The translations under genes and the position numbers were made by a program. From assembly GCA_017621655.1 (NCBI GenBank), contig JAGASS010000033.1, positions 124,001 through 188,000 of the forward strand: a stretch of DNA of 64,000 nt, in the 5' to 3' direction. Each line of letters begins with the position of its first letter. The first letter of the stretch is position 1. Positions 42,547 to 50,922 of this stretch are shown here, one piece after another. The notes under the pieces are model-generated. The model was given only the letters and a program-made list of their open reading frames with translations, did no database searches and had not been told where the DNA came from. The stretch comes from Clostridia bacterium. GTDB taxonomy: Bacteria > Bacillota > Clostridia > Oscillospirales > CAG-272.

Positions 42547-42584
42547 ATTGTTCTCCGTGCTTTCGCCTGTCGGCTTTTTTGTTA

Positions 42585-42612
42585 ATTATATCAAAAAAAA
42601 TAAAATTTGCAA
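42585..42612 (-). promoter_or_regulatory. Promoter of the putative glycosidase gene
   Basis: Minus strand TTGCAA, 16-base A/T-rich spacer, TATAAT, about 40 bases before the start codon. Confidence 0.65.
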
Positions 42613-42624
42613 TAGTTTCAACAA

Positions 42625-42657
42625 AAATAAAAAAGTGCCTTTCGGCACTTTTTTATT
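42625..42657 (-). terminator. Terminator of the PadR-DUF1700-DUF4097 operon
   Basis: AAAAAAGTGCC / GGCACTTTTTT stem around TTTC at the end of the DUF4097 gene. Confidence 0.88.
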
Positions 42658-43558
42658 TTGCTATTTTGATTTTAATATCGCCCGTGTTGGTTATTAGCTC
42701 ACATTTACCGCCCGTTGTCGTTTTGGGAACGTCAACATCGCCGGTGTCACTTCTTGCAATAAATATTTTCTCCGAAAGAAGCGTTCCCTTGACGTCGCCC
42801 GTGTCGGTTCTCGCAAAGATTTCAGCCGCATCGGAACGCTCAAATTCAACGTCACCCGTGCCGCACCTTATATTGAATTTTTCAGTTGCTATAACATTTT
42901 TCAGTTTGATGTCACCTGTTGACATCTCGGCTTTGAGACTACCCGAGCAAACGACGTTTGTGAGCTTTATATCACCCGTTGAAGTCGCAATGTCAATATC
43001 ACCTGTCGTTATATCTTTGACGGAAACATCACCCGTTGACGATCTAATTTTAAGGTATTCGGTAGCAGACGCGTTGAATTTCACATCGCCCGTCGAGACC
43101 TTGATGTATACTGTGTAAAATGTAAATACGTCAGATATGTTTACGTTGCTTGTATCTGCCTTAATATTGAGTGAACCGTATTCCCCCTCGGGAAGATATA
43201 TCGTTATCTTCGCACTCTTGAAGTTTATCCTGAAAAATTCCGACCAATTAAAATTGCTTTCACGCTTTACTGTAAGAGTATTTTCCCGGATCTCAACCGT
43301 ATGTTTATCGTCCTTAGGAAGATACGTCTCGACCTTGATCTTTTCGTCGGTAGATTTTACGAAGATCACGTCTGCGGTATCGGTTATGACCGATATATTA
43401 TCGATACTTTCTTCAATAACGTAGGTTTTGGATTCATATTCTACTGTCGTAAGCTTTGAAAAATCCCAGCCGTGTGCCGACATTGCTGATGTAAAAACTA
43501 TGCCTCCAACAAGAATGAGAATAGTCGCAACTGTCATTGCAAGCTTCATTTTCTTCAT
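42653..43558 (-). CDS. DUF4097-type beta-repeat membrane protein
   Basis: 301 residues with one N-terminal anchor helix (about 8-28). From residue 150 on it is a right-handed beta-repeat carrying STGDV, STGDI, GTGDV and DTGDV about every 17-22 residues, the DUF4097/LiaG adhesin-like pattern. Members sit on the outer face of the membrane and accompany PadR or phage-shock systems. Its ATG overlaps the DUF1700 stop by one base (TAATG), so translation is coupled. Function unproven, likely envelope stress related. Confidence 0.82.
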   Translation of the reverse strand: MKKMKLAMTVATILILVGGIVFTSAMSAHGWDFSKLTTVEYESKTYVIEESIDNISVITDTADVIFVKSTDEKIKVETYLPKDDKHTVEIRENTLTVKRESNFNWSEFFRINFKSAKITIYLPEGEYGSLNIKADTSNVNISDVFTFYTVYIKVSTGDVKFNASATEYLKIRSSTGDVSVKDITTGDIDIATSTGDIKLTNVVCSGSLKAEMSTGDIKLKNVIATEKFNIRCGTGDVEFERSDAAEIFARTDTGDVKGTLLSEKIFIARSDTGDVDVPKTTTGGKCELITNTGDIKIKIAK

Positions 43559-44166
43559 TACGCCACCTCCTTTTTAGAGAACAGACGAGCAATACGCTTG
43601 AAGCTCCAAACGGTAAGTCTTATTATCTGTTTTGACAGGGCAAGACAACCGTAGAAGGCAAAAACGGTAATACCTGCGCAGGCAAGTGATGCACCGATAA
43701 GCGCGATTCCTGTTATCGTGTGAGAACTGATTATCTGAACGATTCCAAGCACAAGCAAATACGGAGAACCGACGGCAAGCACGCCAAAGCACGCCCAAAG
43801 CGAGATCAATATAGCCCAAGCGGATATGTAAATCGAAAGTCCGACGACGAACGCCGCGAGAATAAGCGAAACCCAAACGGGTATTCCGAGTATCAAAAGA
43901 ACTATGACCCATCCCTTAAGACGTTTTACTGTCTTTTCTTTTGATTGCGGCTCTTCTTCAGCTGAGCTCACGGCGGATTCTGCCATTATACTCCTTGCAA
44001 TTTCGTCAACATCTCCGACTGCCGCAACCGCTTCTTCTTCGGTCAGCCCCTCTTCCATACGGTCCTCGATCATTTCGCTGTAAAACGTAAGCCGTTCCTC
44101 TATTTCATTTTTCGGCATGTCCGAAAGCTTTTCGTTAAGCGTCAGCATAAACTGAATCTTAGTCAT
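43558..44166 (-). CDS. DUF1700 (HAAS-domain) membrane protein
   Basis: 202 residues, starting at the ATG at 44166 with AGGAGG nine bases upstream and overlapping the PadR gene by 8 bases. The N-terminal cytoplasmic HAAS domain is KNEIEERLTFYSEMIEDRMEE followed by GLTEEEAVAAVGDVDEIARS (shown as separate pieces). Four or five membrane helices follow (WVIVLLILGIPVWVSLILAA and others). HAAS proteins pair with PadR regulators and may sense envelope state; inference. Confidence 0.85.
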   Translation of the reverse strand: MTKIQFMLTLNEKLSDMPKNEIEERLTFYSEMIEDRMEEGLTEEEAVAAVGDVDEIARSIMAESAVSSAEEEPQSKEKTVKRLKGWVIVLLILGIPVWVSLILAAFVVGLSIYISAWAILISLWACFGVLAVGSPYLLVLGIVQIISSHTITGIALIGASLACAGITVFAFYGCLALSKQIIRLTVWSFKRIARLFSKKEVA

Positions 44167-44479
44167 CGCTACCGTCCTCCTTTGCGACAAAATTATATAT
44201 CGAAACTATTTCTTTCCATTCGGACTTGAATTCCTCTATTCTTTTTCGTCCAATGTCGGTTATTCTATAATACTTTCTAAGTCGCCCGCCGTGCTCTGCC
44301 GTCCATACCGTCAGCATTTCGGCGTTTTCAAGGCGTTTGAGAATCGTATATAAGGTCGATTCCGAAAGCTCTATATAAGGTTTCATATCCTTTATTATTT
44401 TATAGCCGTAGGAGTCTTCGTTTTTTATAGCCGCAAGCACGCATACGTCAAGCAGACCGCGTTTTAATTGTATATCCAT
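44159..44479 (-). CDS. PadR-family transcriptional regulator
   Basis: 106 residues, a minimal PadR. LLDVCVLAAIKNEDSYGYKI, SESTLYTILKRLENAEMLTV and GRLRKYYRITDIGRKRIEEF form the winged helix with the GxGRxRKYYxIT wing. The short length lacks most of the dimerisation tail, as in subfamily 2. It heads a classic three-gene operon with DUF1700 and DUF4097 genes and probably represses its own promoter through the overlapping inverted repeat. Confidence 0.92.
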   Translation of the reverse strand: MDIQLKRGLLDVCVLAAIKNEDSYGYKIIKDMKPYIELSESTLYTILKRLENAEMLTVWTAEHGGRLRKYYRITDIGRKRIEEFKSEWKEIVSIYNFVAKEDGSDD

Positions 44480-44498
44480 ATCATACCTCCTCTTGCAT

Positions 44499-44532
44499 AA
44501 TACATCATATCACGAAGTATTGTGCTTGTCAA
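44499..44532 (-). promoter_or_regulatory. PadR-operon promoter with likely autoregulatory operator
   Basis: Minus strand TTGACA (44532-44527), 17-base spacer, TATGAT (44509-44504). The inverted repeat AATAC-N13-GTATT (44499-44521) spans the -10 box and spacer. Confidence 0.7.
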
Positions 44533-44551
44533 GAGGAAAATAAAAAAATCA

Positions 44552-44580
44552 TTGCAGTTTTTTGCTCTTTGTATTATAAT
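44552..44580 (+). promoter_or_regulatory. Promoter of the rRNA methyltransferase gene
   Basis: TTGCAG, 17-base spacer, TATAAT, 33 bases before the ATG; divergent from the PadR promoter. Confidence 0.75.
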
Positions 44581-44613
44581 AGTATTAACTTCGATAATAC
44601 CGAGGAATGAGCT

Positions 44614-46059
44614 ATGAAATTACCTGAAGCGTTCTGCGCGCGGATGAAAATTATGCTCGGCGATCAATATGAAGACTTTCTATCCTCGTATGACAGACCG
44701 AGCACGCCGTCTCTGCGCCTGAATCCTTTGAAAAAGAATAATATTTGCTTAAGTGACGTTTGGGAAATGCCGTGTATAGGTGAGCGCGTGATGTGGGCTG
44801 ATAACGGATATTACTACGATCTCGAAAGCGAAACGCGCCCCGGCAAGCATCCGTATCACGAAAGCGGCGCTTACTACATACAGGAGTCGAGCGCGATGCT
44901 CCCTGCTTCCCTTTTTCCGCCGTGTGAAAATGACAAGGTGCTTGATCTTTGCGCCGCGCCGGGCGGAAAAAGCACTCAGCTTGCGGCGTCCCTAAACGGA
45001 AACGGACTTCTCGTTTCTAATGAGATACATCCGCAAAGAGCGTCGATCCTTTCGCAGAACGTTGAGCGAATGGGAATACGAAACGCAGTCGTTACCTGCC
45101 ACACTCCGAAGGAGCTTATCCCGCATTTCCCCTGCTTTTTTGACAAGATAGTCGTTGACGCGCCCTGCTCGGGCGAGGGAATGTTCCGCAAGGAGGAACA
45201 GGCACTTACGATGTGGAGCCAAGAGAACGTCGACCTATGCGCTACGCGCCAGAAGGACATTCTCGAATCTGCTTCCGAAATGCTGAAGCCCGACGGTTAT
45301 CTGACGTATTCGACATGTACATTTGCTCCCGAGGAAAACGAGGGCGTAATCCTTCACTTCCTGCGCAATCATCCCGAATTCGAGGTCGTTCTGCCGAAAA
45401 ATCAGGCGGTGCTTGACTGTATTGAAAATGGGCTTATCGACCGAGGAAACCCCGCGTGGGTAGATGGCGGCGAGGAATATGCAGAGCAGCTGAAAAACAC
45501 GCTTCGCATCTTTCCTCATCACGCAAACGGCGAGGGGCATTTTGCGGCACTTCTTCACAAGTCGGAGAGCGCGCCGACATTCAGCGCAAAGGAGCGCAAA
45601 AACGACAAGAAAAAGCAAAAAGAAAAGGGCGGACGCGCTCAAACGACGCCCGAGAGCGCATATAAGCTTTTCTTGCAGTTTATCAAGGACGTCACCGACG
45701 AGACGATAGACGGTGTTCCCTGCCTTTTCGGTGAACAGCTTTATCTGTGTCCAAATGATCTGCCGTCGCCGCGCGAGGGGCTTAAGACGCTTCGACACGG
45801 CTTGCATCTCGGTACAATTGTAAACGGCAACCGTTTTGAGCCGTCGCACGCGCTGGCTATGGCGCTTGATTCCTCAAAAGCAAAAAAGGTATTCTCTATA
45901 GACATTGATACTGCTATCTCTTACCTACGAGGTGAGGTCGTTCCCTGCGGCGATGAAAAGGGCTGGTACATAGTAACTCATGATTCCTTTCCTCTCGGCT
46001 GGGGCAAGTCAAGCGACGGAATGATGAAAAACCATTACCCGAAGGGGTTAAGAAAGTAA
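44614..46059 (+). CDS. RsmF-type rRNA (cytosine-5) methyltransferase
   Basis: 481 residues. SAM site DLCAAPGGKSTQLAASL near 112-128, catalytic VDAPCSGEGMFRKEE with one active Cys, and YSTCTFAPEENEGVI with the second Cys identify the RsmB/RsmF/NOP2 group. Residue order YIQESSAMLP before the SAM site fits RsmF/YebU. The C-terminal part from about 340 carries a lysine-rich linker and a PUA-like RNA-binding tail. It methylates C5 of a 16S rRNA or tRNA cytosine; the exact site is not deducible. Confidence 0.9.
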   Translation: MKLPEAFCARMKIMLGDQYEDFLSSYDRPSTPSLRLNPLKKNNICLSDVWEMPCIGERVMWADNGYYYDLESETRPGKHPYHESGAYYIQESSAMLPASLFPPCENDKVLDLCAAPGGKSTQLAASLNGNGLLVSNEIHPQRASILSQNVERMGIRNAVVTCHTPKELIPHFPCFFDKIVVDAPCSGEGMFRKEEQALTMWSQENVDLCATRQKDILESASEMLKPDGYLTYSTCTFAPEENEGVILHFLRNHPEFEVVLPKNQAVLDCIENGLIDRGNPAWVDGGEEYAEQLKNTLRIFPHHANGEGHFAALLHKSESAPTFSAKERKNDKKKQKEKGGRAQTTPESAYKLFLQFIKDVTDETIDGVPCLFGEQLYLCPNDLPSPREGLKTLRHGLHLGTIVNGNRFEPSHALAMALDSSKAKKVFSIDIDTAISYLRGEVVPCGDEKGWYIVTHDSFPLGWGKSSDGMMKNHYPKGLRK

Positions 46060-46092
46060 AAAAGAACGCGGAAGATTCCGCGTTCTTTTCAT
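46057..46092. terminator. Bidirectional terminator between rsmF-like and endonuclease genes
   Basis: AAAAGAACGCGGAA / TTCCGCGTTCTTTT stem with two-base loop region, shared by converging genes. Confidence 0.9.
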
Positions 46093-48777
46093 TTATTCCT
46101 TCTTTTTCTTGATGATGATCACAGTAACTACTGCGCCGATTGCCGCTACAGCGACTACTCCAATAATTATCGGGAGAACAAGGTTATTATCCTTGTCGTT
46201 ATCCTTTTTCTCCTCGCCGTCAGTCGTATCGACAGGACCTGTCACGTCGGGAACGGTCGTATCTGTGCCGTCGGTCGTTTCGTCGGGATCAGTCGTCACG
46301 GTTCCGTCTGTTGTCGTATCATCGGGGAGCTTACCGCCCTCGGAAGCGCCGCACTTTGTGCACTTGCCGTTCTCGTCAAAGCTGTGACCGAGTGCACTGC
46401 CCTCGGTTGCCTGACACTTAGTACAGGTCTTGGGAGTGTCGCAGTCCGCAGGCGTCCAGTTGTGTCCGGTTGCCTTTATCGTCTGTCCATTGTTTATGAT
46501 CTGCTTACAAGAGGTACACTTGACATTTCCCGTGTGTCCGTCAACGGTACAGGTAGGAGCTTTAGTGCCCTCGATAGTTGTATTGGTATGAGTGCAGGTC
46601 GGAGTTGTCGATCCCGAGCTTGAGCCGTCTCCAGTGTAGACCGTAATGCTCATTGCACGGCTCTGCTTTGCCAGATTAGAATACGTAACAGAATTAACGG
46701 GGGAGGCAAAGACAACGGTAATGATACCGTTATTATTCGTTGCGGTTGCGCCATCGGGGGCATTCAGCCAGCTGCCGGTGTACTTGCTGTCTGAAATTCC
46801 AACGCAGTTTATCTCAAGCTTTGTTATACCGGGATATTCAATAATAACATCAGAGCCCTGATAGAAGCGTGCGGGATTGCTGTAATCCTTGACGTCGCTT
46901 TGCGAGTTTGCTTTATTGTTTGTAACGGTTATACCGCTCTGCTTCCAAACCTGCTTTGACGTATTGTACTCGATAAGATTTGCCTTGTCAGTAAAGCTGA
47001 TAATAACGGTCGTACCGCCCGAGTTTGTCGGTTCATCAGCGCCGCAGACGGTACACTTATTATTGCTGAAATTATGTCCGGTTGCGCTTGTCTTATCGCC
47101 TGTGTAGGTGTCGCCGCAGAGCGAGCAGGTATAAGCCGTAAATCCGCCGCTTACGCAGTTCGGCTTAATTACGATGGCGGTATACTTATGAGTACAGGTA
47201 GCGGGAGGAGTAACGTCGGTGTTTCCGCCCGAGCTTCCACCGGAGCTGCCGCTTCCGTCAGTCGTATAAAGACGTGCAATATAGTCGGTATCCTTGAGCT
47301 TTGTCGTAGTAAGAACGCTCATCGTGAAGTACGAGCCGTAAGTACCGATATAGCTCTGCTCGCCCGAGACATTGGTCTTAAGAGCGTTTTTCGCGCTGTC
47401 CCAGGTATATACGGAGGATGCCGTAGTGCCAAATGTAAAGTTATAATGCTCATTGCCGTCCGAGCCGGTAGCAAGAACGAGGTTTATATACTGCTTCTTA
47501 TTACTGCTATCCTTGAAATAGAGGTAATAGCCGCCCGTCGCGGTCTCGACAAAGACGTCAACGCCCTTCGTCTGATCGCTGTCGGTTGCACCGTAGTAAC
47601 CCGACATAGCGCCTGTGAAGTAGTATTCCATCGCCGCCGCATCGGAATAGAAACCGAGCTTGTACGCCTTGCCGGTAGCAACCGAGGTAGCGTATGTCGG
47701 CTTTACTGCTTCCTTTGCTCCGCAGAGAGAGCAGGTGCCGGAAACGTAGTTATGATTCTTTGCTTCTACGTAGTTTGTCTTGTAGCTGTAGGTACAGCCC
47801 GATGTCTTACACTTGAAGATCGTGTAGCCCTTTGTCGTGCAGGTTGCAGGTACTGTAGTTCCTGCGTCAAAGTTATTATGGCTGCACTTTTTACTGCTTG
47901 CGCCCGAGGGCGTAGTCATATTCGAGGGAATCTCTTCGCCGAAGAGAAGGAATCCAAGCTCAGGATAGTCAACGAATACGTTACGGGTTCCCGTAATTGA
48001 TTCAACTGAGTCGTTACGGCCAAGCTCCCAGGTATCAACAGGGTCAGCTTCCATCCACTCTAGCATAACGTCGAGACTTTCCATTACGCCGCTCTTGCCC
48101 CAAGCGTAGTTACGGTTGCCCCAACGAACGTAAACGTAGAGGAAGATACGCGCAACGTCACCGCGAAGGTCGTACTTATTGTTCGATTCGTTGTTAGGAT
48201 TATAGTATCCGCTGCTCTTTCCGTAAGCGGTGTTACCGCGCGAGCTGTTTTCACTCGTCGAGGTCGGGCGAAGCATCATAAGGTCGTTTTCATCGCTTCC
48301 GCCGAGACCCTTACTGTTAGGCCAGGTGTGCTCGCGGTTCCAACCGCCGTTCCAGGTAGGACCGATCTGATTTCCCGAATAGAAGGACGAAATCTTTCCG
48401 CCACCACCCTGACAGTCGGTATACTGGAAAAGACTCTTTGTTGCGTCATAGCTCGTAATGTAGCTGTGCGCGCTCTTCATCATATCCTGCAGTGCCTTAA
48501 AGAGAGCACTGTTAGGCGCGTCAGACGTACCCGTTCCGCCTGCGTAAGTTGAAAGCACGTCGTATGACGTGTACTTATCATAGAACTTTTCGGCGTTCGG
48601 GGACATGAACGTCGCGACTGTTCCTCGAGTACCCCAGTTGTATATGTATTTACCATTATCGGCATACTTGTAGGTTACTTCTGCGGCTTCTGCCTGCATA
48701 CCGATAAAGGGAAGCGTCGATATACAGCAAACCAGTACCAGAATGACCGCTAATCCGCGTTTCAAGATATTGTTCAT
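46093..48777 (-). CDS. Surface-anchored modular endonuclease I
   Basis: 894 residues from the ATG at 48777 (GGAGA six bases upstream). Signal peptide to about 33. Residues about 35-290 are an endonuclease I domain: WNREHTWPNSKGLGGSDEND with the metal-finger His, and LRPTSTSENSSRGN. Then three Cys-rich repeats (CSHNNF ... CSLCGAKE; CTHKY ... CTVCGADE; CTHTN ... CTKCGASE), a YKL ... GGYYLYF ... GTYGSYF domain near 370-505 also seen in the lipoprotein at 3.7 kb, a beta-sandwich near 600-730, a Thr-rich linker, and a C-terminal helix VLPIIIGVVAVAAIGAVV with a KKKKE tail. It would digest DNA or RNA outside the cell while tethered to the membrane. Confidence 0.88.
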   Translation of the reverse strand: MNNILKRGLAVILVLVCCISTLPFIGMQAEAAEVTYKYADNGKYIYNWGTRGTVATFMSPNAEKFYDKYTSYDVLSTYAGGTGTSDAPNSALFKALQDMMKSAHSYITSYDATKSLFQYTDCQGGGGKISSFYSGNQIGPTWNGGWNREHTWPNSKGLGGSDENDLMMLRPTSTSENSSRGNTAYGKSSGYYNPNNESNNKYDLRGDVARIFLYVYVRWGNRNYAWGKSGVMESLDVMLEWMEADPVDTWELGRNDSVESITGTRNVFVDYPELGFLLFGEEIPSNMTTPSGASSKKCSHNNFDAGTTVPATCTTKGYTIFKCKTSGCTYSYKTNYVEAKNHNYVSGTCSLCGAKEAVKPTYATSVATGKAYKLGFYSDAAAMEYYFTGAMSGYYGATDSDQTKGVDVFVETATGGYYLYFKDSSNKKQYINLVLATGSDGNEHYNFTFGTTASSVYTWDSAKNALKTNVSGEQSYIGTYGSYFTMSVLTTTKLKDTDYIARLYTTDGSGSSGGSSGGNTDVTPPATCTHKYTAIVIKPNCVSGGFTAYTCSLCGDTYTGDKTSATGHNFSNNKCTVCGADEPTNSGGTTVIISFTDKANLIEYNTSKQVWKQSGITVTNNKANSQSDVKDYSNPARFYQGSDVIIEYPGITKLEINCVGISDSKYTGSWLNAPDGATATNNNGIITVVFASPVNSVTYSNLAKQSRAMSITVYTGDGSSSGSTTPTCTHTNTTIEGTKAPTCTVDGHTGNVKCTSCKQIINNGQTIKATGHNWTPADCDTPKTCTKCQATEGSALGHSFDENGKCTKCGASEGGKLPDDTTTDGTVTTDPDETTDGTDTTVPDVTGPVDTTDGEEKKDNDKDNNLVLPIIIGVVAVAAIGAVVTVIIIKKKKE

Positions 48778-48896
48778 CTGAATTCTCCTCAATAGATATT
48801 TATCTTATATAGTTTACCCTATAACACAGATAAAATCAATAGCTTTTCAAAAACTTTGTCGTTTTGTCTGCTTTTTAATATTTTTGTAAAATGTAC

Positions 48897-48925
48897 TTGA
48901 CATTTTGTATCGGGCATGCTATAAT
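48897..48925 (+). promoter_or_regulatory. Consensus promoter for the small HTH gene
   Basis: TTGACA, exactly 17 bases, TATAAT: a perfect match to consensus. AAAATG-TACTTGA-CATTTT forms an inverted repeat over the -35 box. Confidence 0.85.
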
Positions 48926-48931
48926 CAAAAT

Positions 48932-48947
48932 GTAAAGCGTACTTTAC
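48932..48947 (+). promoter_or_regulatory. Likely operator for the HTH repressor
   Basis: Perfect palindrome GTAAAG-CGTA-CTTTAC at the expected transcription start, just before the GGAGGAG ribosome binding site. Confidence 0.6.
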
Positions 48948-48963
48948 TTTTGGAGGAGCTATT

Positions 48964-49161
48964 TTGGAAAACAGAATCAGAGAATTACGCAAAGAAGGTA
49001 AGATCACGCAGGATGATCTCGCTAACGCAGTAGGTGTGACACGCCAGACGATAATATCGCTTGAAAACGGTAAATACAACGCATCGCTTCAGCTCGCGCA
49101 TAAGATCTCCGCGTATTTCGGACTTACCATAGAAGAAGTTTTTATTTTCGAGGAGGAATGA
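48964..49161 (+). CDS. Small XRE-family HTH regulator (YozG-like)
   Basis: 65 residues from a TTG with GGAGGAG upstream. MENRIRELRKEGKITQDDLA then VGVTRQTIISLENGKYNASL is a clean XRE helix-turn-helix, and AHKISAYFGLTIEEVFIFEE matches the compact YozG type that consists of the DNA-binding domain alone. It is followed 3 bases later by a small membrane protein, a usual partner. The perfect promoter with palindromes suggests autorepression. Confidence 0.92.
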   Translation: MENRIRELRKEGKITQDDLANAVGVTRQTIISLENGKYNASLQLAHKISAYFGLTIEEVFIFEEE

Positions 49162-49164
49162 TCA

Positions 49165-49581
49165 ATGGAATTCAAAAAGAAGCTAAAAATCAGACTTTGG
49201 GTCGCGATTTCTTATATCGTGCTTGGAATAGCAATGGCAACGGTTGCGATCGTAAGTAAGACGGAAAATCAGTTTATATCCTCGTTCGGTCTTGCTCTTG
49301 CCGTTATGGGAATCGCACGTATAAGAAACTATTTTCTTATAACGAAAAACGAGGACACCTTAAGAAAGCGCGAAATAACGGAAACCGACGAAAGAAATGT
49401 ATCTATTGTCAACAAGGCGAGAAGCGCCGCGTTTACGGTATATATTTTACTCGCAGGCGTTTTCGTAATCGTTATGGGGCTTTTGGATAAAATCGAGATC
49501 TCCGTCTGGGTCTCGTATTCGGTCGCACTTCTCGTGTTCGTTTATTGGATATGCTATATCATATATCAAAAGAAATCGTAA
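49165..49581 (+). CDS. Small membrane protein, partner of the HTH regulator
   Basis: 138 residues with four predicted helices (about 9-30, 36-50, 90-110, 115-133). Between helices two and three lies the charged signature RKREITETDERNVSIVNKAR, typical of the DUF2178-like proteins that travel with YozG-type regulators. It is probably a membrane sensor that modulates the repressor or confers tolerance to a membrane-active compound; this is inference. The gene is coupled to the regulator and ends in a terminator. Confidence 0.75.
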   Translation: MEFKKKLKIRLWVAISYIVLGIAMATVAIVSKTENQFISSFGLALAVMGIARIRNYFLITKNEDTLRKREITETDERNVSIVNKARSAAFTVYILLAGVFVIVMGLLDKIEISVWVSYSVALLVFVYWICYIIYQKKS

Positions 49582-49585
49582 AAAT

Positions 49586-49608
49586 GTCCCCTAACGGGGA
49601 CTTTTTTT
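49586..49608 (+). terminator. Terminator of the HTH/membrane protein pair
   Basis: GTCCCC-TAAC-GGGGAC plus seven T, overlapping the stop of the converging MFS gene by two bases. Confidence 0.9.
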
Positions 49609-50818
49609 AATTTGACAGTATGAAATTCTTAACTCTCGGGTGGAAGCAGAGGTAGATCATCGGAAGAAGCGATATTGCGCTTCCTATCGCAAATACGATA
49701 TACAGCGGGAAAAGGTCTCCTAGTACACCGTAAAGGACGGTTGAAAGTGCCGAGCCGCCAACGCATGCAGACTGAACGAAGCCGAGTATCGCGCCGCGGT
49801 TATCCTCGGGCAGCGCAAGCATAAGTGACGCGTTGAACACCGCGTTTCCCGCGCTGTTCATAAACGCTCCGAGGAAGCCGAATATGCACATCATAACGAA
49901 GCTTTCGGTCAAGAATGCCGGCACCATAAAGACGACCGAAGAGGTGAAGCTGATAGCCATTACCCAAAATCGCGTCTTCGGCTTCAGCTTGATTATTCCG
50001 AGAAGAACCACGCAGATGAGTGACGCTACAGTCGTTATCGACATAAGGTAGCCGTACATATCGACCGAGAATCCCTTTTGCATACAGAACGGGAGCATAA
50101 GGGAAAATGATCCCGCGGAGAGGAAATTAAGTATTATTGCGCATGGAATGAATATCTTAAGACACGGCTCGGAAAATATCGTCTTTACAGCCGAACCCAT
50201 ATCTCGTAAAACACCCTTTACCGTTACCGATTCACCTTGGCGGAGCGTTTTCGGAACGCGTATAAAAAGCTCGCTGATCGCGGAATAGAGATTACTTAAG
50301 CCGTTAATTATCACGATGAGTGGCACGCCGAAAAATGCGACCATTACACCGCTGAACGCCGTACCGACGGTATTGATAAGCGAGCTTGACGCAGAAAATA
50401 CCGACTGACCGCGCACCATGTCGTCACGCGGAATAATGTCGATAAGAAGCGTGTTCGCGGCAGGTGAATAAAAGACGCTTCCGAATGCGGCGAGGAACGC
50501 GGCAACGAGAACACCCGCGATGCTCAATTTATTCGTATACGCGAAAATGCCGACTGTTATCATTACCGCGCTCTGCAAAAGGTCGAGCCCGATCATTACC
50601 CATTTACGGTTCAGCTTGTCTACGATACTTCCGCAAAACGGCGAGAGGAACATCGTAACGAACATCGAGATCGCCGACATAACGCCCATAAGCGCACTCG
50701 AGCCGGTTTGATCGTATACCCAATATCCGATAGCGACACTGTACATAAGATCGCCGAGGGTACTGACCGTGCTACCCTGCAGAAGCAGTACAAAATCCTT
50801 GTTCCAGAGCTTTTTCAT
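49607..50818 (-). CDS. MFS transporter, DHA3-type drug/macrolide efflux-like
   Basis: 403 residues with about 12 helices. LWNKDFVLLLQGSTVSTLGD at the N-terminus, SPFCGSIVDKLNRKWVM (motif A between helices 2 and 3) and FLAAFGSVFYSPAANTLL fit the DHA3 family of MefA-like exporters. Helix 1-2 carries GYWVYDQTGSSALMGVM. It exports small hydrophobic compounds by proton antiport. The start has a spaced AGGA. Upstream lies a long perfect inverted repeat with TATAAT beside it. Confidence 0.87.
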   Translation of the reverse strand: MKKLWNKDFVLLLQGSTVSTLGDLMYSVAIGYWVYDQTGSSALMGVMSAISMFVTMFLSPFCGSIVDKLNRKWVMIGLDLLQSAVMITVGIFAYTNKLSIAGVLVAAFLAAFGSVFYSPAANTLLIDIIPRDDMVRGQSVFSASSSLINTVGTAFSGVMVAFFGVPLIVIINGLSNLYSAISELFIRVPKTLRQGESVTVKGVLRDMGSAVKTIFSEPCLKIFIPCAIILNFLSAGSFSLMLPFCMQKGFSVDMYGYLMSITTVASLICVVLLGIIKLKPKTRFWVMAISFTSSVVFMVPAFLTESFVMMCIFGFLGAFMNSAGNAVFNASLMLALPEDNRGAILGFVQSACVGGSALSTVLYGVLGDLFPLYIVFAIGSAISLLPMIYLCFHPRVKNFILSN

Positions 50819-50862
50819 TAAAGAAACCGTCCTATATCATTTACTAGCGCCATTATAACATA

Positions 50863-50913
50863 AAGATCAAGCATCTTGTAGACCCTTTTAAGACCTCTTG
50901 ATGCTTGATCTTT
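50863..50913 (-). promoter_or_regulatory. 14-bp perfect inverted repeat before the MFS gene
   Basis: AAAGATCAAGCATC (50863-50876) pairs perfectly with GATGCTTGATCTTT (50900-50913) around a 23-base loop. On the minus strand it follows the UPF0340 stop and is then followed by ATGTTATAATGG, which includes a -10 box TATAAT for the MFS gene. It may terminate the upstream gene, act as an operator, or form a leader hairpin. Confidence 0.55.
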
Positions 50914-50922
50914 ACCTGTTAG

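Noticed and set aside
42653-43558. Regular STGD-coding repeats that look like a tandem DNA array
   Set aside because: The period and variation follow a beta-repeat protein; there are no identical repeats or unique spacers as in CRISPR.
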